NCBI RefSeq assembly: GCF_000764305.2
Contig: NW_025944519.1
Location: 124,001-188,000, forward strand
DNA: 64,000 nt
Origin: Hyalella azteca
Taxonomy: Eukaryota; Arthropoda; Malacostraca; Amphipoda; Hyalellidae
Direction: 5' to 3'
The translations under genes and the position numbers were made by a program. This document shows positions 49,262-60,274 of the stretch, piece after piece (within the stretch, counting starts at the first letter, position 1; each line of letters opens with the position of its first letter). The notes beneath the pieces are model-generated. The model was not told the origin of the DNA and ran no database searches. It saw nothing but the letters and a program-made list of their open reading frames with translations.

Positions 49262-51280
49262 CCTTTCATGATGCGCATGGAAGCTTGCACCGTAAATTTA
49301 AATTTCACTCTGAACTTGAAACGCTGATAAATATATCAAGTGTAAGCTAATGCTCTAAATATTTAGTTGTCATTAGTATGCCGATTTTAGTTCTTTTGCA
49401 ACGATTTTTTAATTAGAACCTTCACAAAACTGAATGTGCGATTCTTGATAACGGTTACTCGCTTTTAGGAGTGAAGTATGAAGTAAATGTTAATTCAGTA
49501 AATGGTGCCTACCGGAAAAAAAGTGTGTCTGACTCTCTCTGTACTTAATTTAACGGGTATGTGTTATGGTGTACTATTTTCTAATAGAACTAACGTATAA
49601 ATATTCGGGTTTATACGTGGGTTCACTGTTCACATAATTGAGCCTCGCGGACTTTAAGCCGTGGCGTTTTCCTCAAGAAGATGGCAAATTTGCAGATTGT
49701 AGATGGCAGCAAATATTTCGTGAGAATGCAGCCAACGAGGTCTGATAGGCAATTTAACAAAGTGCTATCGGTACCTTAATTCTGATGTCTCTGAACTGGG
49801 TAACTGTGAACTCTCTGACATTTATGTAGAGCCGAGATAAAAAGCAACAATTTATTTATTCGTGTATAAATTGTATATGTATGAAACTAGTCGAATATTT
49901 CTTTATTTTATTATAGATCTATATTATTGCAGGTTCCATAAGTTTTAATATAGGGTCACGTATTCTCTTAAGCGTGTTCTGCAACCAGTAGTATGGTTAA
50001 TAATGCCTAATGGCCTTAAAGTTCTACGTTGATATTTTTAACTCCTGACCATCTGGGGATTTGCTTGCCATGTTTTTATTGTACTATGTTTAGCTCTATT
50101 CGATATCAAAACATTGGACGATATCGTAGAATAAACGGCCATCTACGAGGCCGATGCGCTTTTATATATCCCTGTTTCATATATTGAAATGTAAGTATCA
50201 CTATTACACATAGAAAAACACTTCTACAATGCGCCATAAATCTAAAGCTGCTATGTCAACGATGCTAAAAAATTCTTTTGCTTGGAAAATGACTAAGAAT
50301 AAAAAACGAAATTTTTGCGGGATCGAATAACTAAGATTGTGACGTATAATGGAGTTACAATTGCGTGAATTCACTCATAAATTTTTATCTTTGATTATTT
50401 TTATGTGAATCGAAAAAAAATCGTCAATGATGCTGTCTCTGTTGAAACGTATTTTCTATCGGCATTATCTACACAGTCAAGTACGAAGTCAAGTAGCATT
50501 ATAACAAATGGATTTGCGAAAACTGCCAGGGAATGTATTGAAATAAGCAGTTGCATGTCACAATTGTGTATATAGTCTTTCACATTGACTTGTTTGTGTG
50601 TGCCTCGAGACTCATGCTTCGAATTGAAACAAAATAATTTTGTAAACAAACTCTTTTATTACTCCTCTTTGATTTAGTGCACACAATTTACTAATTGAAG
50701 CCGAAATTAAACTTTAAGGAGGCCATAGGCCAATTTTTCGGACATTTGTTTTAATGAGAACCAACAAATTTGATGAGCAGTTTTTACCTCTAACACAAAT
50801 CAGATCAAAGCCAAGCCTTACAATGTAAGCAAGAAATAATTACTAGCATGAGAGAAAACTTTCACTCGTGTAAACATAAAAATGTCAACGAGAAAAATAT
50901 TTCCCAGTGTGAATTCGCCAAGCCCAACACCAAATTGACTGGAAACAGCAGAACGAAGCACAGTAAATTCGCCGCCGAAATTCAATGCAAGAAACTGCAC
51001 CTGCAACCAACTTAAGAAGCGCATTATTCCAGTATTTTTTGTGTAAAATTAAAATAGAAAATGCTATTTCATCCGACAAACATAGGTAATTAGCTAGAAC
51101 AATGTTATTCTAATCAATGTAATTATTTAGAAGACATTTTCTGTTGAATGGTATATTTTTAATTGTCTGCTGCAACCCTATTACATCGGCCATAAATTGT
51201 CAACAAATTTCACCAAATTAGGTATTAACTGCTTTAGGATAAACAATTTACTGGTGCTTTCAAACGATCATGAATGTGTT

Positions 51281-51445
51281 CTAGTGTGAATCACAAACTC
51301 AAAGACAGGTTCCCTGTAGCTCGTGTCGGGAGCGAGGCACGCCCGCATGATGTGCGCTCTTCTGTTCTTGCTCTTGAGGACGTGGTAGCTGACGGGCGTG
51401 GGCTCCATCAGAACGCCCGTCCAGCCGAGGTTCCGTTCAAGGTAC
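51281..51445 (-). pseudogene. Duplicated part of Star-like exon 3
   Basis: These 165 bp align without gaps to 61038-61202 of the Star-like gene, with nine differences. In the same frame they encode YLERNLGWTGVLMEPTPVSY and onward to EPVFEFVIHTR. Only two residues differ (Asn for Glu, Ala for Val), the other changes being synonymous. The 5' part of the exon, including the EVGALTGE motif, is absent, and no partner exons were found nearby. It is either a surviving piece of a tandem paralogue or a recent partial duplication. Confidence 0.75.
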
Positions 51446-54400
51446 GTCACCCGTCCCCTCACATCCTTCATGCATGATCGAAGGTTAAGGGTGGAAAAGA
51501 TACTCATTAAAATCCTTTCCCTCTTTTCATAGAAGCTTGATTTTTACTTACGAAGTTTGTTTTACTCGAACAAAAACAGTCGTAGAAGTTTGGTAGGAAC
51601 ACTAAACACTATAGAATCTTTCGGATAACTTTGGCCTTGAGACATTCAGGCAACTGATTACTACTGTTATTAATTTACAATTTGAAGATGAAAATTTGTG
51701 GCCGAGCCATTTAATAATTACAAACCCCAGAAAAAATATAATAAGCAAAATAGAAGAGACTAATTAACCAGAAAGAATTCGTTTAATTTGCTCGGCAATT
51801 AAGCCACAAGAACAAATTGTAGTAAAAACTTATTCTAAATAATGTCGGTTGGACGACGGAGGCTATTTTTGGGGTTTGAGTAATTCAATTCATAATTTAA
51901 CCAATTAAAAATGCCAACATTTCCTGTAATTTCGAGTGAGCAACTTTCCTTGTGTCTCTTGATCTGAATTTGCTCATTAAGTCTGACTTCAGGTTCGAGA
52001 AAGTTCCGCGACGACCCACTAATGAGTGTCAAAACGACTGCCAACGACGCCACATATTCAGTTTCGATTGATCTCTTACTCTCTGTGGAGTGAGACTTCC
52101 TACGTGGGGTGGCAGCCTTGAGGTGTGGGTCCGTGGGATGGTCTGGGACGACGGCAACAGCTCGTCTTCTCACGGATCACGGGTCTCGGCGAGACTTCAG
52201 GAGCGGTCCGGGTGCTGATGGTTGGATGTCCCTACCAGGAAAATTTTACATTCATTGCAGATAATGAACTAAACCTATAAAATGTAATTGAATTGTACGG
52301 TACACTAAAGCTCAGCGTGTTGTGGGAATTTTTACCTCCGGCCTGTATATTATGGACAACTGTATATGTATCACTACTACTCTCACCCTAAACAATAAAA
52401 ACCCTTTTCTTCCAACTGCATGCACATTTATTAAAGTTTTCCATTGTATTATAGCCTCTTATTTGTAGATGGCCATACATTTTTTAGAACACAACTGCAA
52501 AGTCGAAATATTTACCAAATTAATACTTTCTTGAAATATGAGCAACGTGTTCGAAATCGTCCTTAAGTTCGAATCGTTTTTATATATTGCTTCTTGGTTT
52601 CAAGTACTTCATAGTTCCTGGTGTTACTTGTTTAGTTAGCCCTAGCGAGTGTGACTTTTTTGCTTCCATTGATCCCAAACAAAAATTTTTAATAAAAATT
52701 TTAAAAATAATAATGCCGGTTTTTCTACATTAAAAATTTACATCATGCATCTAAAAACAAAAATAAATTTATTATTTTAGTAAATTAATTTTAGATTTAG
52801 CTCTAGTTTTTTCACATCGAAATTATGATATAATGCTTCAGATTGAATGCTACAAGTACAAAAGCTGTTAAAAGTTACATACTGTAAATTGTCACGGTCG
52901 GGATGCGTTGCCGGTGTTTCGTCGACGCCTAAAGACGGAACTATTTTGTAGAGCATATGAATCACGTGCTTAGGCATTTTTATCCGTTCTCATCCTTTAT
53001 AGTGTCTCTTTATTTTTCGCTTGCTATTAAACTTACGTATCACGTGTCTTTGAAGTTCGCTTGAACCAGACGCCACGATAACTGCTTGGTAGAATAGTAA
53101 TAATAAATTGACGTTGCTCTCAGATCGTGATTTCAAGTTGACTGTTATACATTTTGCGCATAGCTAATTCTCTGCTCAGAGGAAGGAAAATATTAAATCT
53201 ATTTAGAAATTTTTCATTCAGCAATTTTAGAAATAATCAATTTAAGTGGAATTATGTTTAGGAGAATATAAAAAATCGCTCACACAAAAAATGAATTGGC
53301 CTGAGCTGTTTCCGGTGGAAGTCCTCTGAATTGGGGAAGAATGAGATCACTGGCCAGGGCACGCCAGCCAGGTAGCATAGAGAGAGCTAAGCTTTGTGGC
53401 TTTTGTGCCACCCATTTTGTCAAAAATGCCAACTGGTTGAATTTATTGTTCACAAGAAACGTTATTTTAGAAATTCGAAAAAGCCGCATACTAGGGAGTT
53501 GAGTTTTTTTTTGTAATTGCGTAGTCGGCAGTTTAATGAGTCGAACAGGTTAATTTAAATCAGATTACGTGTAATATACAAATTGAGGACCTTTTTCGAA
53601 TTTAATTTGAAATGATGATGAAACGAATCAGTAATTATCAAATTTCATGAAAAGATTATTTCTTGAAAGACAGGATTAAACGTAGGGGGATTTACAGAAG
53701 AGAAATACTCTCTTTCACATTTTCTTCGTTAAGCTTAGAAGAATGAGTGTAGGGGCAACTGTTTTATATCAGGCTGTTATGTATTGATACTTGATTGATG
53801 CACAACAAGTGGAAAAACTGGACAACTCGTAAAACTATATTTTTATAATATAAATTAAAAACATGAAGAGATTAATAGTACAAAACTGTTTTTTTTCTTG
53901 AATATTATTAGCTAGACAGCGTTTGTAATTCATTTCAAAATTATTTAAGTCAAATTAACTTCTTATTTTCCAAATTCTAGTTTTTTTATTATTTATTTAC
54001 GATTATTTTACGACTAAGCTTAATTTTGAATTATTTTATCAAAATCTATAAAGACCGTGTGGCGCTCGGAGTATGAATGCGTTCAAGAACAGACAAGATA
54101 AAGCTATGGAAAAAAATATGTTCAGACATGAAATGCCTAGCACGGAGCACCATATCGAACCCGTTGGAAGTCTAGTAGCTATTTTAAACTGTAGTCAGTC
54201 ATGAAAAGATCCGGTCCAATGACACGATGTCAGATCTTCAGTAAACAAGTCATGAAAAGTTCAAGAAATAGGCGACAGGGCAAATCAGGCCTACACTTCA
54301 GCGCCGAGATCACTATGTTAGGTTATGTTATGTGTCTAAATTGTTCTTTATCAGTGCATTGCAGTAAACCTTTTGGTAACCACAAAAACTTGTCTTAATT

Positions 54401-54838
54401 GTATCCCAGTGATTAAAGATAAGCAGTGCAAGTTACTTTGCACTCGTAACGAATAAGGCACTCAAGAAAATAAAATAAGTGAGACCGGATAATTTTAATA
54501 CTGTATGTAAAAACAAGTCGATTATCATAGTATTATCTTGAATATTTACCAACATAACATCGTATGTTCCATATTTTGTTTCTTTCCATGCGCTAGGTAA
54601 TATCGGACGCCGTAGGTATTTTGGATATGCTCCTATGAAGCGCAGCCAACGAGGCGACAGACGACTGCGTGGCCCAATCAATTTTTACCGAATAAAAAAA
54701 AATCGTTTTTCCTGCGATCATAATAATTTGTAAACTTCAATCTACTCGATCAAACCCTCAGTAAACAATGAAATCCTCATTCAATACTTGCTCTGATATT
54801 GAAAATCTGCACTAATTCCTTTACTGAAGTACATTTTT

Positions 54839-54906
54839 TTGCCAGTATAAGCGAATAAAATTTAATATGTACAAATTTTGCCAGTATAAGCGAATAAAAT
54901 TTAATT
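54839..54906. repeat. 39-bp tandem duplication
   Basis: TTTTGCCAGTATAAGCGAAT followed by AAAATTTAAT occurs twice, 39 bases apart, with no differences in the shared part. Confidence 0.88.
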
Positions 54907-55388
54907 AACTATTCTTCATTCTAATATAAGAACAATCGATTAAATTTTACCTTCTGATTGAATGATCACAGCATTTTGATAACACGTTCCATTCAAAGTG
55001 TGATCCAGTTTTGATTGATCTTTTGCTTTTAAGCAGCTTTAGAAACGTATGTATTTAGCAAGCTTGCCTCTGGTGAGTGGTCAAGAAACACTGTTGAATG
55101 TCTTACACTAGTTCTGCTGGTGTGAGATTTATTATTGTTCGTCTCGCAAAACATAATTAATCATAAAATAATTAATCACGGCAAATGCCTTTCTGCCAGA
55201 CAACACTAGCAAGCGATGCAGCTAATGTAATTTCAACATGTATATTCATAATCCTCAAGTTTCTACGAGTTAACGATGTCGAACAAAACGTATAAGTCTT
55301 TCATGCTGTGAAACGCATTAAAGTCAGTTTACCACGCATGCTCTTTACTTCTTTGAAGCACATCTAATTTTTTGTCGAAATTGGTGAA

Positions 55389-55711
55389 AATTAATTACCC
55401 TCGCCTCCAGCCAAGCCTGGTACATCAGACGACGATCCAGATCGCTAGCTCCGTCGTCGACTTCTTTACGCCGTCGAAAAAAATTCATATAAACACGCTG
55501 CTCTGAAGGTGTACTACTGAGTACGTGAGGCAGGTCTACTTTTCACATGTGGCTTAATGCTCTCAGTGCTATAGCCGTCAAACTCAACTCCTTCTTCTTC
55601 CATCACTTGCAACATTCCAAATGTCCAGTTTTTTGTACACACTGAAAATCTACAGCTATCAACGCAAGTGACTGCGTCATGGTATCCAGCTTTCCGCAAA
55701 ATGGATCCCAT
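55389..55711 (-). other. Two possible coding stretches, unknown family
   Basis: A 65-codon frame (55711-55514) contains RKAGYHDAVTCVDSCRFSVC and MLQVMEEEGVEFDGYSTESI. A second frame from an ATG near 55488 reads MNFFRRRKEVDDGASDLDRR then LMYQAWLEAR, followed by a weak donor-like GGTAAT. Composition is more protein-like than that of neighbouring random frames. No family is recognised and the pieces are not joined by clear splice sites. They might belong to a paralogue of the Star-like gene, but no sequence similarity supports that. Confidence 0.2.
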
Positions 55712-56893
55712 TCAATTATTTCCGTTAGTTACAGAATATTTTTTAAGGTTTCTTTTGATTAGCGAAGTTTCTATAGCGACAGCACCCATGCATTCTTGAG
55801 TCCAAGAAGCATTGTTGTCACTGCTTTAGAATTCGTGCGAAGCGTCTAGTCTCTATACTTGATGCCTATTATCACGACTTACATTGTTTCAGAAGACTTT
55901 TGTTACAATTGTATCCTCCAATCGCTTTGGTTTTAAAAGCGAATTCTTTATGATCATACATTATTCGGTGTGAACATTGCTTTCATTAAAAATTTATACA
56001 TGTAAACTAGTCGTTTAATCTTCAGTGAAAAAATATTACTGGTGTCTTTGAATTCTGCAGGTAAACATAAACAATAAACGCTTTATCGGAATAGCATATT
56101 AACCAAAATGCAAAGCGACTGTAAGATGGCTCATTGATAGATTCGACAAATTATTAATTTTTACTTGACTATAAAAACAAATTTCAAATCATTCATAGAA
56201 TATGCATAAGTATTTATATCGACCACACAGCACTACTTGTTTAGTTCAGAATTACTCACATCAAATCGCCCACTAGTTCTGACAATTTTACTTCACACCT
56301 AGCAACGCGGTTTGTCTCTTTAACGCTTAATTTTTCTTATTGCCCGTAATGCTCCCATGAAAATATTTATAATCCATGCATGGCAGTAAATTAGAAAATA
56401 AAATAAAGCAGTTCAGTGCGTGTAAAAATCTTAACACGGAATAGAGTTTAAGACATCAATAAGGAAATAATTTTTCGAATTTTTCGTTATCGCGTGCCAA
56501 TAGGAGGCATTGCACAGTTACCGCACATCACTAATACAAGGAGCCACCATACGAGCATCAACGACATTTTGTTAATTAGTACCCCAAATTAATCTTTTGT
56601 TCAAATTTAACAGTCTAAAACTTACTTAAAAAAATAAATGAAATTAGTTCAGGATCTTCGAAATTGTTCGCGTCCACTTGAAAAGCCGTCGCACACCATT
56701 AGTCTTAAGCTTGTTTCAGTTAGGAACCAATGGATAAAAGCAAGCTATTCATTCAAAAACGACATCACTGGACTCGCTAAAATCCGTTATCACTGACAAT
56801 TGGATGTGTTGAACGTTGGCTCAACGCTGCAGCGAAAACACAGCAGCCTACAGTGTCGCTTCTTTGAAGCTGTAACAGGAGCGCGCAGCAGTA

Positions 56894-56971
56894 ATTATCG
56901 GTCACGGTGATGTTAACGACCGTGACTGCGATATTATCGGTCACGGTGATGTTAACGACCGTGACTGCGAT
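56894..56971. repeat. 39-bp tandem duplication with hairpin
   Basis: Two identical 39-bp units begin ATTATCGGTCACGGTGATG. Inside each, GTCACGGT pairs with ACCGTGAC across ten bases, giving an 8-bp stem twice in a row. Confidence 0.9.
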
Positions 56972-57559
56972 ATTACTTGGCTTTTTCAGCTTCGTGACTT
57001 GATATTACGAGGCACGGTTGCGTGAACGCAGAGTTTTTATAGCACCGGCCCGCTAGTTCGGATTACTGTCAGGAACTGAAACACATGTTCACTAGCGTGT
57101 TTTCGGCGGGGAAAGCCAAGAGAGATACGTCATTTATAGGCTCAACTTAAATTCGTGGATCCTTTTTAGAGAGTTTTAGTTTTCCATCTAAGTTGTTCAT
57201 CTGATTTTAATGTTTTCTTCTGAGATTAACGTGTATTCTTTGCAAAAAAATTAATTTGAGCATAATACTACGCAAATTAATACAGCCCACACCAGCATGA
57301 CATTTATCAACCATAGTAGAGCTTTAAAAAAATTAATTCATTGGTAAATCAGAAGATTTTTCATCCGAAGTAACTTTATCAATTCTAAAAAATGGGATAC
57401 GAACGACTAAAAAACGTCTCGTCGAACTATATTATTGTTAAAGGCTTACACGTAATATAACTTGTAGTACAATTCTTTACACGCGCGTAAGATGACCCTC
57501 AGAAGCGCATTTAAATTGATGAAGCCCTATATTATTCCTACCTCGAGATATTATAATTG

Positions 57560-57660
57560 GCGCTGCGGTTCAGCCAGCGGTAAACTCGGCGACAGCGTTC
57601 GCCGCGCCGACGTGACGTGATCCCCGCGCCGCTGCGGTGCAGAACAAGATTGCCTGGACC
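57560..57660. other. CG-rich island
   Basis: About 100 bp dense in CG dinucleotides (GGCGACAGCGTTCGCCGCGCC and similar) in otherwise AT-rich DNA. It could mark a promoter or an untranslated exon, but no motif or reading frame was recognised. Confidence 0.35.
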
Positions 57661-59844
57661 TCGCAATATCTCTCGCAGAAATTATTGAGCCGCAATTCAC
57701 TGAACTCGTTTCTTATTCCCGAAAAAATCCCGTTATCAATAAAAATAAAAAAGTGAAAAGCATTTTATATAAAATAAATAAATAAATTGAATGTGTTATC
57801 TGAGTTCTTTCAAGCTTGTGAAAACATTTTACAGTTCAAAACATATTATCAATTTTAAAGTAGTGAACCAGTTTTAACATCTAAAAGTTGCATTTATTTA
57901 TTCAATTTATACAGATAAAGCAAATCGGTATTGTAAGTAAACTTTGTTTTTAATTTCTAGAGTTACAGAATGAAATTGTTCTCGTTGCATTGGAACTGTC
58001 TAAGCAGCGGACTAGTGCAAGCTTTAGTATTAATTGATTGGCGTCCCAAGTTATCAATCCCTCATGAACGCCAATTTTTAATTTTAATACTTGCTGCAAA
58101 ACTCACTGATAATCGCACACGTTCAAAGCACAAAGCTGCAAATTGTACGCGAAGAGCCGAAGACCTATGGTGGCCTACATAAATGGTTATTTTTTTATTT
58201 GACGCCAGAATAGTATTAACCTTGAAATTAAAGGCTTCAATTGAAATCATACTTGACTCAACTTATAAGCCACTGGTTATTTGACCTGATTTTCATCATA
58301 TACACATTGGCTCAATTCTGCTGTGTAAGCTGATGTGAATGTGGGGCATTAATGTTGATGATGATAAAATCATAACCAAAAAAGACGTATCTCTAATCTT
58401 ACCGAAACAGAGCTCGGCGAGATTAGATCTATTCCGGCATTAATGGAACTGATACAAAATACGAACCTGATACTACGCATTAGTCTTATGAACTAATAAT
58501 GGGGGAGCGGAAATGAAGTGGTCAGCGAACTCGTTCTGGTTGAGAGCAAACGTTGAGAAGAAGGTAGCAAGTGGACGGAAGATAAGAAGTGAGCTACAGA
58601 GCCCAGCTGCTCAAAGTTTGCATGTGGACTGATTGTATAGAGGTGATTACGACGGTAGATATAAATACGCCTCAATGCATCCAAACGATACTCTGAGCAC
58701 ACCCATGTTATCGGACTAAGTAAATATAGAGTTCATATAATGAAGAGCAACAGTGCACGATCAATTCAATTGTAGATTAAAACCTATCAATAATTCTCCT
58801 ACTTAACCTATATAGTTGATGAAATTAATTTAGATATCATCGAGTGCATATATACATATTCGCAAGTTTGATTGGAGACAAGAGCATGCTTTCTATTAAT
58901 AATCTTCTTATGCGTTTTTTCAATGAGTCGAACAAAATTTTTAGATGGCTATGAGATTAACTGACCACTTTATTTCCACAAATCCAGAAAAAACATGCTC
59001 TGGACTTCAATCAAACTTGCATAAAAGAAAATCTTCCACCGAACTATACCATTATACATATATGTATATATTCAGTGAAAAATATATAAATTCAGTCTAA
59101 CGTGAACTATTCGCATTAGACTAAAAATTACCTCCTTGAGTTCACCGCCTTACATATACCAACGTCAGCAGACTCGTGCAGTTATTTCATGGATCATCAA
59201 TTTTCATTTAGTTAGCAATTAAAAAGCATCAAATTTCGCAGCTGGGAACCTTCGTTTTTAGATTCATTAGGTCTTACTTTGCCACAACCCTGACATAGTT
59301 AAAACAAAACTGGAATTACGAAGTTAATATCAGGTCAGTTTTGAGCAGTTAACACAAACATTATTGGATTGCAATTATCTATCTAATTTGCTAAAATTCG
59401 TCGTACGATTAACCGCGTGCATTTTTGCAGGAACTTAAACAGATTATTTCAAATAACTTGAAGGTCATTGTTGAGCAGAAAGTAAAAGTGTTCAGTGTAA
59501 CAGAAAGTTCTTAAATTTTGTATCATTTCACCTCTTTCAAAACTTTCAATGACTTTCGAACAACTATCGAAAAAAACTATCCACCAGCAAGTAAAGGATT
59601 GCGCTAGTAGGTCTTTTGAAAAAAAAAAATTACTCTCTAAATCCCACAAAACTTCGGACTAGGTTGTGAATTTGAATCGTGAAACTTTATGTTGAGTTAC
59701 TTTTTGTTCGCACTTACGAGAGACAACGGAATTTGAAATATATTATATTAGAGACTGAAACTGTGGCGAATTGCCTTAGAAAGCACAGAGCTGGAAATAA
59801 ATGCTCATTGATATCCATATGCTAATAATAATGATATAGCAGTT

Positions 59845-60070
59845 ACAGTGTTTATTAGGCCGTAGGCTTGTCGCCGATTCTTACCAATGCAAAACATCAC
59901 AAGCTTGTTGCGGGCTTGAACTCGCGATCACTGCTTCAAATTTTCTTTGCTTAACGCCCGGCCTCCTTGCCGATTCTGACATTAAAGTGGCGCTCATAGC
60001 TGGGATCAAACCAGGACCTCTCTGCCTCAATCTTGGTACTCTGAACTTTAGCCACTGGGCCACCCTGCTC
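59845..60070 (-). mobile_element. tRNA-derived SINE
   Basis: On the minus strand the head carries an RNA polymerase III A-box-like TGGCCCAGTGG (60062-60052) and a B box GGTTTGATCCC (60012-60002) at tRNA-like spacing. A body with a second B-box-like GAGTTCAAGCCC follows, then a tail ending near CGGCCTAATAAACAC. Two related blocks AGAATCGGCAAGGAGGCCGG and AGAATCGGCGACAAGCCTAC suggest an internal duplication. It begins a few bases after the stop of the Star-like gene, so it lies in the 3' UTR in sense orientation. Confidence 0.6.
59851..59856 (-). terminator. Candidate poly(A) signal of the Star-like gene
   Basis: AATAAA on the minus strand, 221 bases after the stop and within the last bases of the SINE. 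It is the first such hexamer downstream of the gene that I found. Confidence 0.45.
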
Positions 60071-60076
60071 TTGCTC

Positions 60077-60274
60077 TTACTTCATAACTTTAATATTCAA
60101 ACCTCTGCTGAGTTGTTTATTGATGAACAAATAGTCTTGGTCGAGTTGTTTTATAAACTTGAAGCCTTTTTCTTCCATGAACACCCTGAGCGCTTCTGGG
60201 CCTTCAGGAAGTAAGAAAATCTCGATGGTGATCACCCTGATCTTCACGTCATCCCACGGGATGCTCTTCAGCAC
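60077..60274 (-). CDS. Star-like exon 5: C-terminus
   Basis: The acceptor TTCGGCAG| in phase 0 is followed by VLKSIPWDDVKIRVITIEIF, a helix PEGPEALRVFMEEKGFKFIK and QLDQDYLFINKQLSRGLNIK, ending VMK and TAA at 60079-60077. The continuation SLDVEGVELK/VLKSIPWD across the junction is the family norm and confirms the splice. Confidence 0.88.
   Translation of the reverse strand: MLKSIPWDDVKIRVITIEIFLLPEGPEALRVFMEEKGFKFIKQLDQDYLFINKQLSRGLNIKVMK

Larger units (their letters stand above)
48411..60076. other. Region between the two convergent genes
   Basis: Holds the hAT-like remnant, the duplicated Star exon, small duplications and the SINE listed separately. A 132-codon open stretch at 48493-48891 and others at 50401-50649, 51835-52173 and 53280-53489 show no family resemblance. 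A CG-rich island lies at 57560-57660. Otherwise it is AT-rich sequence in which nothing was recognised. Confidence 0.7.

Noticed and set aside
51835..52173. Signal-anchor exon of a second Star-like gene (MRRRAVAVVPDH..., hydrophobic VASLAVVLTLISG)
   Set aside because: The hydrophobic run is short, no good donor follows, and there is no similarity to the real Star-like exon 1 or 2.
59881..60070. A functional tRNA gene
   Set aside because: A and B boxes are present, but the rest does not fold as a cloverleaf and is followed by a SINE-type body and tail.
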